From positions 1 through 56,288 of the forward strand of contig JAFKLL010000021.1 of NCBI GenBank assembly GCA_017304845.1: DNA of 56,288 nt. The letters run 5' to 3'. Below, one piece after another: positions 18,070 through 26,668 of the stretch (its first letter is position 1; every line of letters begins with the position of its first letter). The notes beneath the pieces were generated by a model. The model was not told where the DNA came from. It worked only from the letters and a program-made list of their open reading frames with translations, and ran no database searches. Both the position numbers and the translations under genes were made by a program. The stretch comes from Solirubrobacterales bacterium. Lineage in GTDB: Bacteria; Actinomycetota; Thermoleophilia; Solirubrobacterales; 70-9.

Positions 18070-19274
18070 TCGACTCCCTCCATGCCGAGCACCTCGGCCA
18101 GGTCCTTGTCGCCCCGGCCCGAGAGGCAGATCAGGTCATAGCTGTCGTCGGCGGCGCCGATCCGGCCCTCGCCGAGGATCCAGGCGATCGCATGCGAGGA
18201 CTCCAGGGCGGGGATGATCCCCTCCAGGCGGCTGAGCCGGCGGAAGGCGGCCAGCGCCTCGCGGTCGGTGACCGCGACGTAGCTGGCCCGGCCGATGTCC
18301 CGCAGGTGGGCGTGCTCCGGCCCGGTGCCGGGATAGTCGAGACCGGCGGAGACCGAGTGGGCCTCGAGGATCTGTCCCTCCTCGTCGGTCAGCACCGCGG
18401 AGAGCGAGCCGTGGAGCACCGAGGTGGTGCCGGCGGTGAGCGAGGCCCCGTGCTTCTCGGTGTCCAGGCCGTGCCCGGCAGCTTCGACCCCGATCAGCTC
18501 GACCCCGTCGTCCGGCACGAAGGCCGCGAAGGTCCCGATCGAGTTGGAGCCGCCGCCGACGCAGGCGACGACGCGGCTCGGCAGGAAGCCCTCGGCCTCG
18601 AGAGCTTGGGCCCTGGCCTCGTCACCGATCACCCGCTGGAGGTCGCGGACCAGATCCGGGAACGGCGCCGGCCCGACCGCGGAGCCGATGATGTAGTGGG
18701 TGTCGGCGACGTTGGTGACCCAGTCGCGGATCGCGGCGCTGACCGCTTCCTTGAGGGTCTTGGCGCCGGCCTCGACCGGCACCACCTCGGCCCCGAGCAG
18801 CTTCATCCGCTCGACGTTCGGACGCTGGCGGCGGATGTCCTCGCTGCCCATGTAGACGACGCATTCCAGGTCGAGCAGCGCGCAGGCGGTGGCGCTCGCG
18901 ACCCCGTGCTGGCCGGCCCCGGTCTCGGCGATGATGCGGGGCTTGCCCATCCGCTTCGCGAGCAGCGCCTGGCCGATCGCGTTGTTGATCTTGTGGGCGC
19001 CGGTGTGGTTCAGATCCTCGCGCTTCAGGTAGACCTTGCGGCCCGCCTCCTCGCTGAGCCTGGTCGCCAGGTAGAGCGGCGTCGGACGCCCGACGTAGTC
19101 CCGCATCAGGCTCGAGAGACGATCGTTGAAGGCGGGGTCCTGCCGAGCCTCGGCCCAGGCGGCGGTGAGCTCGTCCAGGGCCGGGATCAGGGTCTCGGGA
19201 ACGTAGCGTCCACCGTAGGGACCGAAGCGGCCCGGAAGCTCGCCGGCCGTGGACTCCGCGATGTTCTCGCTCAT
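18066..19274 (-). CDS. trpB: Tryptophan synthase beta subunit
   Basis: 402-residue PLP enzyme that condenses indole with serine to give tryptophan. Visible motifs: [15 protein letters not shown] at the N-terminus, [16 protein letters not shown] with the PLP lysine, the TGAGQHGVA loop that binds the serine carboxylate, and [10 protein letters not shown] for PLP phosphate. Length and order fit TrpB1. The ATG at 19274 overlaps the trpF stop codon; the open frame continuing upstream of this ATG is only the other frame of trpF. Coupled to trpF before it and trpA after it. Confidence 0.98.
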   Translation of the reverse strand: MSENIAESTAGELPGRFGPYGGRYVPETLIPALDELTAAWAEARQDPAFNDRLSSLMRDYVGRPTPLYLATRLSEEAGRKVYLKREDLNHTGAHKINNAIGQALLAKRMGKPRIIAETGAGQHGVASATACALLDLECVVYMGSEDIRRQRPNVERMKLLGAEVVPVEAGAKTLKEAVSAAIRDWVTNVADTHYIIGSAVGPAPFPDLVRDLQRVIGDEARAQALEAEGFLPSRVVACVGGGSNSIGTFAAFVPDDGVELIGVEAAGHGLDTEKHGASLTAGTTSVLHGSLSAVLTDEEGQILEAHSVSAGLDYPGTGPEHAHLRDIGRASYVAVTDREALAAFRRLSRLEGIIPALESSHAIAWILGEGRIGAADDSYDLICLSGRGDKDLAEVLGMEGVE

Positions 19275-19909
19275 GCGCCGGCCACCGGCGTGTAACGGGC
19301 CGCCTGGAAGAAGCTGCGCAGCTTGCCGTGATCCTTGATCCCCGGCGTCTTCTCCACCCCGGAGGCCACGTCGACCGCGTCGGGGCGGACGATCCGGATC
19401 GCCTCGGTGACGTTGTCGGGGTCGAGGCCGCCGGCCAGGATGAACGGGATCTCGGAGTGATGGTTGGCCAGCAGCTCCCAGTCGAAGCTCTCGCCGGTGC
19501 CGCCCCAGGTCCCCTTGCGGGCCGTGTCGTAGAGATGGAAATCCGTGAAGCGGTAGGCCGCGCTCTTGCGGACGTCGGCGGAGTTGCCGACGTGGAAGGC
19601 CTTGATCACCTTGAGCCCGGTCCGCCGGGCCACCTCGGTGCAGAAGTTGGCGCCCTCGTTGCCGCTGAGCTGGATCATCGTCATCCGGGCGTTCTCGGCC
19701 GAGGAGATCACGTACTCGAGGGTCGGGTTGACGAAGACCCCGACCACCTCGCATCGGCGGCGGAAGGCCTCGCCGATCCCGGCCGCCATGGAGGCCTTGA
19801 CGAAACGGGGGCTCTCCTTGTGGTGGATCAGCCCGATCGCCCAGGCGCCGAACTCCACGGCTGCCTCGGCATCTTCGGGATTGGTGATTCCACAGACCTT
19901 GACCTTCAT
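19271..19909 (-). CDS. trpF: Phosphoribosylanthranilate isomerase
   Basis: 212-residue TIM-barrel catalysing the Amadori rearrangement of phosphoribosylanthranilate to CdRP, the third step of tryptophan synthesis. The start [14 protein letters not shown] holds the catalytic Cys of the KxCG motif; [12 protein letters not shown] is the phosphate-binding C-terminal loop. It heads the trpFBA block: a TACCCT hexamer lies six bases before the ATG and a hairpin separates it from htrA upstream. The protein is of normal length, so this is a separate gene rather than a trpC-trpF fusion. Confidence 0.95.
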   Translation of the reverse strand: MKVKVCGITNPEDAEAAVEFGAWAIGLIHHKESPRFVKASMAAGIGEAFRRRCEVVGVFVNPTLEYVISSAENARMTMIQLSGNEGANFCTEVARRTGLKVIKAFHVGNSADVRKSAAYRFTDFHLYDTARKGTWGGTGESFDWELLANHHSEIPFILAGGLDPDNVTEAIRIVRPDAVDVASGVEKTPGIKDHGKLRSFFQAARYTPVAGA

Positions 19910-19915
19910 TGATCA

Positions 19916-19921
19916 AGGGTA
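19916..19921 (-). promoter_or_regulatory. Leaderless-type -10 hexamer (TACCCT) for trpF
   Basis: TACCCT on the minus strand, six bases before the trpF ATG and just past the hairpin at 19927-19967. It suggests trpFBA is transcribed separately from htrA. Confidence 0.55.
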
Positions 19922-19926
19922 TGACA

Positions 19927-19967
19927 ACGGCCCGCCCGGTGGCCTGGAAGGCTCCCGGACGGGCCGT
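19927..19967 (-). terminator. Hairpin between htrA and trpF
   Basis: Arms ACGGCCCGCCCGG (19927-19939) and CCGGACGGGCCGT (19955-19967) pair over 13 positions with one mismatch, and the loop contains a further GGCCT/AGGCT stem. It follows the htrA stop codon by about 20 bases. No clear T-run follows, so termination strength is uncertain. Confidence 0.55.
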
Positions 19968-19988
19968 GTACCTGGAGAGAGAACTGCG

Positions 19989-21254
19989 TTACTGGCCGAA
20001 CTCGGGCAGCGGCGTCTGTTCGGAGCCGCCGCTCGAGTCGCTCTGGGTGGAAGTGTCGTCAGGTCGCTTGCCGAGCGTGACGGTGACCGTCTCGGTCTTG
20101 CCGTCGCGGAGCACCTCGAGGTCCATCTTGTCGCCGACCTTGGAGTCGTTGACGGCGGCGATCAGGTCCTCCATCGAGCTCAGCGTCTCGCCGTTGGCCT
20201 TGGTGATCACGTCACCGCCGGTGAGCACCTTCTGACCGGCGATGGTCACCGCGGTGGTGCCGGCCTTGATCCCGGCCTTGGCGGCCGGCCCGTCCTTGGG
20301 TGCCTCCTGGACCAGGACGCCCTGATCGGTGCCGAGGTTCAGCGCGTCGTCGACCTGGGAGTTGATGGTCGCGGCGCTGATGCCGAGGTAGGCGTGCTCG
20401 ACGGTGCCGCCGTTCTTGAGCTGGTCGACCACGTCCTTGACCGTGTTCGAGGGGATCGCGAAGCCGATGCCGACGTTGCCGCCGCTGCTGCTGCCGCTGC
20501 CGGTCGCGATCTGGGAGTTGACCCCGATCACGTTGCCGTTCGAGTCGATCAGCGGACCGCCGGAGTTGCCCGGGTTGATCGCGGCGTCGGTCTGGATCAC
20601 GTTCGAGATCGCGTACTGGTTGAGGCTCGAGATCTCCCGCTGGAGGGCCGAGACGATGCCGGTGGTGACCGTGCGGTCGAGGCCGAAGGGGTTGCCGATC
20701 GCGACCACCGGGTCCCCGACCTTCACGTCGGAGGAATCGCCGAGGCTCAGCGGCTTCATCATGTCCTCGGGAGCGTCGACCTTGAGCAGCGCCAGGTCGG
20801 TCGAGGGGTCGGTGCCGACCACTTCCGCGTCGAAGACCTCGTCCGAGTCACCGAGGGTGACGGTGATCTTCTTCGCACCCTCGATCACGTGGTTGTTGGT
20901 GACCATGTGACCGTCGGTATCGATCAGGAAGCCGGAGCCGGTCGCGGTCCCGGTGCCCTGCTGGCCGTAGGGGTCGAAGGGGTTCGAGGAGCTCGTGGTG
21001 ATCCCGGAGGCCGTGATGAACCCGACTCCCGCGCTGTCCCGGTTGTAGATCTGGTTGACCAGATTGGTGTCGCTCTTGTTCGACGCCGGTGTGGTCGAGG
21101 TGGCCGTGATCGACTGGACCGTGGTCTGCTCCTTGCCGATCCAGCCCGCGGCGATCGCCACGTAGCCGGCCAGCGCGACGACGAGGCCGCCCATCAAGGC
21201 GGCCAGAAACACGGAGCGCACAGAGCGCTTGGGGGATGCGGAAGTCTCGTTCAT
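19989..21254 (-). CDS. HtrA/DegP-type S1C serine protease with PDZ domain
   Basis: 421-residue membrane-anchored protease: short cytoplasmic N-terminus, one membrane helix (residues about 14-38), a Ser/Thr-rich linker, a trypsin-like domain (about 70-295) and a C-terminal PDZ domain (about 310-400). The catalytic triad is visible: His122 in TNNHVI, Asp153 in STDLALLKVD and Ser231 in NPGNSGGPL. Such proteases handle misfolded envelope proteins. The ATG at 21254 is chosen because MNETSASPKRS leads directly into the membrane helix; an upstream in-frame start would lack any support. It sits between the two tryptophan blocks, in the same orientation. Confidence 0.93.
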   Translation of the reverse strand: MNETSASPKRSVRSVFLAALMGGLVVALAGYVAIAAGWIGKEQTTVQSITATSTTPASNKSDTNLVNQIYNRDSAGVGFITASGITTSSSNPFDPYGQQGTGTATGSGFLIDTDGHMVTNNHVIEGAKKITVTLGDSDEVFDAEVVGTDPSTDLALLKVDAPEDMMKPLSLGDSSDVKVGDPVVAIGNPFGLDRTVTTGIVSALQREISSLNQYAISNVIQTDAAINPGNSGGPLIDSNGNVIGVNSQIATGSGSSSGGNVGIGFAIPSNTVKDVVDQLKNGGTVEHAYLGISAATINSQVDDALNLGTDQGVLVQEAPKDGPAAKAGIKAGTTAVTIAGQKVLTGGDVITKANGETLSSMEDLIAAVNDSKVGDKMDLEVLRDGKTETVTVTLGKRPDDTSTQSDSSGGSEQTPLPEFGQ

Positions 21255-21370
21255 GCCGAGAATCCAACCCGACCGGCTTTCGCTCAGCCTAAGCCGAAAA
21301 GAAAGGTTTTCTAAACCGGCGGGGCGAGCGACCACGGCTACTCCAACGCCTCGACCCTTCAACGGTTAGG

Positions 21371-21421
21371 TCGCGAGATGCAGATCCGCGCCATATAGCG
21401 CACCCAATCTGCATCTCGCGA
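21371..21421. repeat. 51-bp palindromic intergenic repeat, copy 1
   Basis: Perfect 15-bp arms TCGCGAGATGCAGAT (21371-21385) and ATCTGCATCTCGCGA (21407-21421) around a 21-base centre that itself contains a GCGC...GCGC inner stem. It matches copy 2 at 38848-38898 at 44 of 51 aligned positions. REP-like in size and placement. Confidence 0.85.
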
Positions 21422-21486
21422 AATCGGGGGCCGGCTCGAGCGGGCGGTTCGCAGGGGCCTCCAGCCGTTCGACTGGCAAGGAGACA

Positions 21487-21538
21487 GGCCGGAAATGGCC
21501 GCGATAGTACGCGGGTACGTGAGCTGCCGTTTCCGGCC
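21487..21538. repeat. Inverted repeat downstream of trpC
   Basis: Nine-base arms GGCCGGAAA and TTTCCGGCC separated by 34 bases, about 45 bases past the trpC stop codon. Could be part of a factor-dependent terminator; no T-run follows. Confidence 0.4.
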
Positions 21539-21582
21539 GACGACGAAGCCAGCGGGCGGCTGGTGGTTCCTGCGGGCGCCCG

Positions 21583-22389
21583 CTACGGCAGGAAGTGCTC
21601 TGAGGTGGCGTCGCCCATGCCGGCGAGGAGCTTGACCATCTCGGCCGGGTCCTCGGAGCGCATCAGGCTTTCGCCGATCAGGGCGGCGTCGACCCCGACC
21701 CGTTCCAGCTCGACCAGCTCCTCGCGGTTCGAGATGCCGCTCTCGGAGACCACGGTCTTGCCGGCCGGCACGTCGGTGATCAGGTCGTAGGTGGTCTGGA
21801 TGTCGACCACGCCGGTGTCGAGGTTGCGGTTGTTGATCCCGATCACCTCGGCCCCGGACTCGAGGGCCCGGTCCAGTTCCGGCTCGTCGTGGACCTCGAC
21901 CAGACAGTCGAGGTCGAGCTCGGCGGCCCGGAGTTGGAAGTCGCGCAGACGGTCGTCGCCGAGCACCGCGACGATCAGCAGCACGGCATCGGCGCCGTTC
22001 ACCGCGGCCTCGTAGAGCTGGTACTCGTCGACCACGAAGTCCTTGCGCAGGATCGGCAGGCCGCAACTCGCGCGGGCGGTGGCGAGATCGGCCAGGTCGC
22101 CGTCGAAATGGGTCTCGTCGGTGAGGACCGAGAGCGCGGCGGCGCCGCCGGCCTCGTAGGCGCGGACCTGGTCCGGCAGCTCCACCCCCGGCGCGATCGC
22201 ACCGGCGCTGGGCGACTTGCGCTTGTACTCGCAGATCAGGGACATCCCCGGACGGGTCAATGCCTCGCCGAAGGGACGGTCATGGTCACGCTGGCCCAGC
22301 CTGGCCTCCAGATCGGCCAGTGGCACCTGCTGGCGGCGGGCCTTGACGCCCTGGCTCGCGGCCGAAATCAGTTGCTCGAGTATTCCCAC
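21583..22389 (-). CDS. trpC: Indole-3-glycerol phosphate synthase
   Basis: 268-residue TIM-barrel that closes CdRP to indole-3-glycerol phosphate. Motifs in order: CEYKRKSPSAG (catalytic Lys and phosphate-side Ser), LPILRKDFVVDEYQLYEA (second catalytic Lys and Glu), IGINNRNLDTGVVD and SESGI with the C-terminal phosphate loop. The start is a GTG at 22389, 17 bases after the trpD stop. It is the last gene of the hisIE-trpE-trpG-trpD-trpC series; a structured intergenic region follows before htrA. Confidence 0.96.
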   Translation of the reverse strand: MGILEQLISAASQGVKARRQQVPLADLEARLGQRDHDRPFGEALTRPGMSLICEYKRKSPSAGAIAPGVELPDQVRAYEAGGAAALSVLTDETHFDGDLADLATARASCGLPILRKDFVVDEYQLYEAAVNGADAVLLIVAVLGDDRLRDFQLRAAELDLDCLVEVHDEPELDRALESGAEVIGINNRNLDTGVVDIQTTYDLITDVPAGKTVVSESGISNREELVELERVGVDAALIGESLMRSEDPAEMVKLLAGMGDATSEHFLP

Positions 22390-22406
22390 AGTGTGCCCAG
22401 ACCTTA

Positions 22407-23426
22407 CTAGGCCTGGCCGGTGAAACTCACCAGGCGAGCGAGCATGGCCGCCGCCGCCCCGGAATCGATCGTCTCCTGGGCCACCGCCATCCCGGCGGCG
22501 AGATCGTCGGCCTTGCCGCCGACGTAGATCGCGGCCGCGGCGTTCAGCACGACGAGGTCTCGCCGGGCCGACTTCTCGCCCTCCAGAACAGCCCGGGTCG
22601 CGGCCGCGTTCTCCTCCGGCGTGCCACCGACCACGTCGCCGAGCTCGGCTCGCTGGAGGCCAAAATCGCCGGGCGAGACGAACTCCTCCTGGGTGCCGCC
22701 GTCAACCACTTCGATGATCCGGGTCGGGCCGGTGATCGAGATCTCGTCCACCCCGTCGTCGCCGGCCACGACCAGCGCCCGCTCGGTGCCGAGGCCGACC
22801 AGCGCCTCCGCGATCGACTCCTGGTAGCGACGATCGGAGACGCCGACGAGCTGGCGCTTGGCGCCGGCCGGATTGGTCAACGGGCCGAGGAAGTTGAAGA
22901 TGGTCCGGACCGCGAGCTCCTTGCGCACCGGGATCACGTGGGCCATCGCCTTGTGGTGGCGCGGCGCGAACATGAACCCGAAGCCGGTCTCGCCGATCGA
23001 GGCGGCCACCTGCTCCGGGCCCAGCTCGATGTTCACCCCGAGCGCTTCGAGGAGGTCGGCGGAGCCGCTGAGGCTGGTGTTGGAACGGTTGCCGTGCTTG
23101 GCCACGGCGCAGCCGGCCGCCGCGGCGACGAGGGCCGCGGTGGTCGAGACGTTGAAGGTGGAAGGTCCGCCGCCGGTGCCGGCGGTGTCGACCAGGTCGC
23201 CCGGCACCTCGACCGGCTCGGCCAGCGAGCGCATGGTGCGGGCCAGGCCGATCAGCTCCGGCACGGTCTCGCCCTTGGTCCGCAGGGCGATCAGGAAGGC
23301 CCCGGTCTGGACCTCGCCGGAACGCCCCTCCATGATCTCGGCCAGCACCGCGGAGGCGTGATCCGCCGTCAGGTGGTTGCCCGAGGCGGCGGCGTCGATC
23401 GCCCGGGTCAGGATGTCATTCGGCAT
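22407..23426 (-). CDS. trpD: Anthranilate phosphoribosyltransferase
   Basis: 339-residue enzyme that transfers phosphoribose from PRPP to anthranilate, the second step of tryptophan synthesis. The PRPP/Mg motif DTAGTGGGPSTFNVST and the following AKHGNRS block are characteristic, and the N-terminal helical domain precedes them. Its ATG lies inside the last codons of trpG (11-base overlap), so the two are translationally coupled. Not fused to TrpG, unlike in enterobacteria. Confidence 0.96.
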   Translation of the reverse strand: MPNDILTRAIDAAASGNHLTADHASAVLAEIMEGRSGEVQTGAFLIALRTKGETVPELIGLARTMRSLAEPVEVPGDLVDTAGTGGGPSTFNVSTTAALVAAAAGCAVAKHGNRSNTSLSGSADLLEALGVNIELGPEQVAASIGETGFGFMFAPRHHKAMAHVIPVRKELAVRTIFNFLGPLTNPAGAKRQLVGVSDRRYQESIAEALVGLGTERALVVAGDDGVDEISITGPTRIIEVVDGGTQEEFVSPGDFGLQRAELGDVVGGTPEENAAATRAVLEGEKSARRDLVVLNAAAAIYVGGKADDLAAGMAVAQETIDSGAAAAMLARLVSFTGQA

Positions 23427-24039
23427 TGGCGTTCCCTTCCGCTCCGGCCGGGATCCCGGCGGCAGCCTCCTCGATTGACAGTTCGACCCCGATGAAGGTC
23501 GCGATCATCCGCTTGCCGTACGGGGTCAGCACCGACTCGGGATGGAACTGGACGCCCTCGGCCGGCAGCTCGCGATGCCGGACCCCCATGACGATGTCGC
23601 CGTAGCGGGAGGTGATCTCGAGCGAGTCGGGCACCTCCCCGGCGATCAGGGAGTGGTAGCGCCCGACCGTGAGCGGGTTCGGCAGGCCGTCGTAGATGGT
23701 GCGGCCGTCATGCTCGATCTCGGCGCTCTTGCCGTGGATCGGCTCGCCCTGGACCACGGTGCCGCCGAAGGTCTGGACCATCGCCTGATGGCCGAGGCAG
23801 ACGCCCAGGACCGGGATGCCGGCCTCGGCGAAGGCGGGGATGACCTCGAGCGAGATGCCGGCGTCGTCCGGCGTGCACGGGCCGGGCGAGACGACCAGCC
23901 GATCGTGGCCCTCGGCCAGCAGCTCCTCGACCGGGCGCACGTCGTTCCGCACCACCTCGACCTCGGCCCCGAGCTCGCCCAGGTACTGGACCAGGTTGTA
24001 GGTGAATGAGTCGTAGTTGTCGACTACCAGAACTCTCAT
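23416..24039 (-). CDS. trpG: Anthranilate synthase glutamine amidotransferase subunit
   Basis: 207-residue class I glutamine amidotransferase supplying ammonia to TrpE. The N-terminus is the family hallmark VVDNYDSFTYNL; the nucleophile is Cys81 in LGVCLGHQ, and His/Glu of the triad lie in VQFHPESV. SPGPCTPDD is the usual oxyanion-region motif. The same protein could also serve PabB; the trpE neighbour makes the tryptophan role primary. Its ATG overlaps the trpE stop codon by one base (TGATG). Confidence 0.95.
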   Translation of the reverse strand: MRVLVVDNYDSFTYNLVQYLGELGAEVEVVRNDVRPVEELLAEGHDRLVVSPGPCTPDDAGISLEVIPAFAEAGIPVLGVCLGHQAMVQTFGGTVVQGEPIHGKSAEIEHDGRTIYDGLPNPLTVGRYHSLIAGEVPDSLEITSRYGDIVMGVRHRELPAEGVQFHPESVLTPYGKRMIATFIGVELSIEEAAAGIPAGAEGNANAE

Positions 24040-25565
24040 CAGGCCCAATCCGGGTTCTCGCAGGCGACCTCTACGGCGCGGAACATCGCCTTCGCCTTGT
24101 TCACGGACTCCTCGTACTCGTAGGCCGGCTTCGCGTCGGCGACGGTGCCGCCACCGGCCTGGATGTGGACCTTGCCGTCCTTGATCAGGGCCGTCCTGAT
24201 GTGGATCGCGGTGTCGAGGTCCCCGTTCCAGGAGAGGTAGCCGACCGCGCCGCCGTAGGAGCAGCGCTTGACCTTCTCCATCTCGTCGATGATCTGCATC
24301 GCCCGCACCTTGGGCGCCCCGGAGAGCGTGCCGGCCGGCAGGGCCGAACGCAGCACGTCCAGCGCGCCCCGGCCCTCGGGCAGGCGCCCGGAGACGCGGC
24401 TGACGATGTGCATCACATGCGAGTAGGTCTCCACCACCATCAGCTCCTCCACCTCGACCGTGCCGTACTCCGCCTCGCGGCCGATGTCGTTGCGGGCCAG
24501 GTCGACCAGCATCACGTGCTCCGCCCGCTCCTTCGGGTTGGAGATCATCTCCTCGGCCAGCCGCCGGTCCTCCTCCTCGGTCGCGCCTCGCGGCGAGGTG
24601 CCGGCGATCGGCCGGATCTCGACTCGGTCGCCGTTGACCTTGAGCAGCGGCTCCGGGGAGGCGCCGGCGATCTGGAAGTCGCCGAACTCGAAGAAGTACA
24701 TGTACGGCGAGGGATTGATCGAGCGCAGACCACGGTAGATCGAGAGGGCCTCGGCGCGCTGCTCCGCGGTGAAGCGCTGCGAGGGCACGACCTGGAAGGC
24801 GTCGCCGGCGTGGATGTACTCGACGATCCGCTCGACCATGCCCTCGAACTCCTCGCGGGTCACGTTCGACTCGAAGGCCGGGGCCTCGACCGGGCCGGCC
24901 TCGGCGGCCTCCGGCATCGGGCCGCGCAGGCGGCTGCGGACCGACTCGATCCGGGCGGCGGCGGCCTCCCATGCCTGGTCGAGGTTCTCGTGCTCGTCGG
25001 CCCAGGCGCAGCTGATGATCGTGAGTTCGTTGTGGAGGTGATCGAAGGCGAGCAGAACGTCGGTGATCATCAGGGCCAGGTCGGGCAGGCCCAACGGATC
25101 CGGGTTCGGCTCGCCGAGCGGCTCGATCGCCCGCACCAGGTCGTACCCGAAGAGACCGACGGCACCGCCGGCGAAGGGCGGCAGGCCCGGCGTCTCGGCG
25201 ACCCGGTAGCGGTCCAGGTACCGCTTGACCGCGTCATAGGGGTCGGGGGTCTCGGTGCGTTCCAGGACCTCTCCCTCCCCGTCCATCGACTCGCCGGGGA
25301 ACTCGGAGAGCGTGCCCTCCGACCAGCGGATCACCCGGTGCGGGCTGACCCCGACGAAGGAGTAGCGGCCGACCTGGCCTCGCTCCGCCGATTCCAGCAG
25401 GAAGCAGGGGCCGTCCTGGCGCAGCTTTAGCAGGGCCGAGACCGGGGTCTCGCAATCATCCGTGTAGCGGAGCGCCACCGGGACGACGTTGGACTCCGGG
25501 ACCAGTGCCCGGGCGTCCTCGAGCGTCGGCGTCAGCCGGGAGGCGAGGTCAGGCGCGACGCCCAT
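24039..25565 (-). CDS. trpE: Anthranilate synthase component I
   Basis: 508-residue chorismate-utilising enzyme making anthranilate with TrpG. The N-terminal domain carries [10 protein letters not shown]...RYSFVG, the region that binds tryptophan for feedback inhibition, so the enzyme is probably end-product inhibited. The C-terminal catalytic domain shows the chorismate-binding run: [34 protein letters not shown], and [27 protein letters not shown]. The ATG at 25565 lies 17 bases inside the end of hisIE, so translation is coupled. No leader peptide or attenuator is visible before the operon. Confidence 0.96.
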   Translation of the reverse strand: MGVAPDLASRLTPTLEDARALVPESNVVPVALRYTDDCETPVSALLKLRQDGPCFLLESAERGQVGRYSFVGVSPHRVIRWSEGTLSEFPGESMDGEGEVLERTETPDPYDAVKRYLDRYRVAETPGLPPFAGGAVGLFGYDLVRAIEPLGEPNPDPLGLPDLALMITDVLLAFDHLHNELTIISCAWADEHENLDQAWEAAAARIESVRSRLRGPMPEAAEAGPVEAPAFESNVTREEFEGMVERIVEYIHAGDAFQVVPSQRFTAEQRAEALSIYRGLRSINPSPYMYFFEFGDFQIAGASPEPLLKVNGDRVEIRPIAGTSPRGATEEEDRRLAEEMISNPKERAEHVMLVDLARNDIGREAEYGTVEVEELMVVETYSHVMHIVSRVSGRLPEGRGALDVLRSALPAGTLSGAPKVRAMQIIDEMEKVKRCSYGGAVGYLSWNGDLDTAIHIRTALIKDGKVHIQAGGGTVADAKPAYEYEESVNKAKAMFRAVEVACENPDWA

Positions 25566-26163
25566 TGAGGACCTCCCCCACGTCGGCCAGCGTGATCCCG
25601 CGCGAGCGGATCAGGGCGGCCAGGTGGAAGAGCACGTCGGCGGCCTCCTCCGCCACCCGGTCGTCGCTTTCCTCGCGGACCGCGCGGCTGACCTCCTCGG
25701 CCTCCTCCATCACCTTCTCGCCGGCGAAACCGGGATCGTCGAGCAGCTTGACCACGTAGCTGCCCTCGGGCCGCTCGGCCAGGCGCGACTCGATCGTCCG
25801 GGACAACACGGCCAAGGCCTCCCCGGAGACGGGATCGGGACCCTTGCCGGTCTCCAGGTCCCGGAAGAAGCAGGTCCGCTCGCCCGTGTGGCAGGCCGGC
25901 CCGGCCGGCTCGACCAGGGCGACGATCGCGTCCCCGTCGCAGTCGATCCGCAGGGCCCGGACCTTCTGCACGTTCCCGGACTCCTCGCCCTTCTTCCAGA
26001 GCTTCTGGCGGGAACGGCTGAAGTAGTGGATCTCCCCCGTCCGGCGGGTCAGCTCCAGCGACTCCGCGTTCATGTAGGCCAGGGTCAGGACCTCGCCCGA
26101 CTCGGCGTCCTGAGCCACGCAGGGAACGAGACCGTCCTGGTCGAACTTCACTTCCACCGCCAT
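25549..26163 (-). CDS. hisIE: Bifunctional phosphoribosyl-AMP cyclohydrolase / phosphoribosyl-ATP pyrophosphatase
   Basis: 204-residue fusion catalysing steps two and three of histidine synthesis. The N-terminal cyclohydrolase half (residues about 1-105) has the metal motifs [10 protein letters not shown] and [12 protein letters not shown]. The C-terminal pyrophosphatase half (about 112-200) shows the acidic MazG-like helix [12 protein letters not shown] and [13 protein letters not shown]. The ATG at 26163 is preferred to one 16 codons upstream because [11 protein letters not shown] is where the family begins and the longer frame would read into the lipoprotein gene. It heads the tryptophan series, linking the two PRPP-consuming pathways. 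Confidence 0.95.
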   Translation of the reverse strand: MAVEVKFDQDGLVPCVAQDAESGEVLTLAYMNAESLELTRRTGEIHYFSRSRQKLWKKGEESGNVQKVRALRIDCDGDAIVALVEPAGPACHTGERTCFFRDLETGKGPDPVSGEALAVLSRTIESRLAERPEGSYVVKLLDDPGFAGEKVMEEAEEVSRAVREESDDRVAEEAADVLFHLAALIRSRGITLADVGEVLNGRRA

Positions 26164-26164
26164 C

Positions 26165-26596
26165 TCAGCCTTCGCTTCCGCTCGAATCCGAGCTCGAGGC
26201 CGACGTGTCATCGGTGCTGAGCGGCAGGTACCACTTGCCGCCTTCCTTGATGAAGATCGCCTGGCCCGACTTGTCGGCGAACTCGACTTCCGCCTGGTCG
26301 CCGTCGACCTTGATGTTCTCGACCTTCACAGCAGGCTGATCGCCGGCCTGGACGAGGATCGCCTTCGTCTCCTTGACGCAGCGCCCCTTGCCGTGGAAGG
26401 TGCTCTCGACCTGGCTGGGCAGGATCACGTCGCAGAAACCGGCGGCGTCCTTCTCCGCCGTCACCCGGTTCAGCTCGTCGACCAGGGCGTTGATCGCCTG
26501 GCTGTCCGCATCCGAGGTCGAGTCGTCGGAGCCGCCGCAGCCGGCGGCTACCAGCGTCGTGGCCATCAGGGCGCAGATAGCGATCTTTCGCAGCAT
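26165..26596 (-). CDS. Small lipoprotein with NTF2-like region
   Basis: 143-residue lipoprotein: signal peptide with lipobox VAAGC (Cys20), a short Gly/Ser/Asp linker, then a compact alpha+beta domain (residues about 32-125) that looks NTF2-like: an N-terminal helix with [17 protein letters not shown], a CDVI...RCV pair that could form a disulfide, and a strand pair ending in [10 protein letters not shown]. The tail is Ser/Asp-rich. Function unknown; likely on the outer face of the cell membrane. It has its own TAGGAT hexamer and its stop codon lies one base before the hisIE ATG. Confidence 0.8.
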   Translation of the reverse strand: MLRKIAICALMATTLVAAGCGGSDDSTSDADSQAINALVDELNRVTAEKDAAGFCDVILPSQVESTFHGKGRCVKETKAILVQAGDQPAVKVENIKVDGDQAEVEFADKSGQAIFIKEGGKWYLPLSTDDTSASSSDSSGSEG

Positions 26597-26603
26597 GCGC
26601 CCA

Positions 26604-26609
26604 ATCCTA
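26604..26609 (-). promoter_or_regulatory. Leaderless-type -10 hexamer (TAGGAT)
   Basis: TAGGAT on the minus strand, seven bases before the lipoprotein ATG at 26596. Because hisIE and trpEGDC follow with no gaps, this may be the promoter of the whole series. Confidence 0.55.
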
Positions 26610-26655
26610 CGGAAGCCGTCAGGACGCACGGGCACACGGACCCGCTCGGCGCCTC

Positions 26656-26661
26656 TACGCT
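26656..26661 (+). promoter_or_regulatory. Leaderless-type -10 hexamer (TACGCT)
   Basis: TACGCT ends seven bases before the ATG of the zinc metalloprotease at 26669, divergent from the hexamer at 26604-26609. Confidence 0.55.
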
Positions 26662-26668
26662 GCAGCCC

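Larger units (their letters stand above)
21255..21582. other. 328-bp intergenic region between trpC and htrA
   Basis: The longest non-coding stretch in the window; no credible open frame. From the trpC side it holds: a perfect palindrome GCGGGCGCCCGC (21572-21583) touching the trpC stop codon; arms GGCCGGAAA/TTTCCGGCC (21487-21495 and 21530-21538); the 51-bp palindromic repeat copy 1 (21371-21421); and then the sequence leading to htrA, presumably with its promoter. I see no TANNNT hexamer at leaderless spacing and no strong Shine-Dalgarno before htrA. Confidence 0.7.

Noticed and set aside
18066..19916. Apparent 616-residue fusion upstream of trpB
   Set aside because: The extra N-terminal part is only another frame of trpF; the real trpB starts at the ATG at 19274, overlapping the trpF stop. 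The same explanation holds for the long frames leading into prmA (from dnaJ) and holA (from comEC).
21255..21362. N-terminal extension of the HtrA protease to 21362
   Set aside because: The extra 36 residues have no membrane or signal character and the ATG at 21254 begins directly before the membrane anchor.
26597..26668. Tryptophan attenuator or leader peptide before the trp series
   Set aside because: The gap holds only two divergent promoter-like hexamers; no short frame with consecutive Trp codons and no terminator/antiterminator pair was seen here or before trpF.
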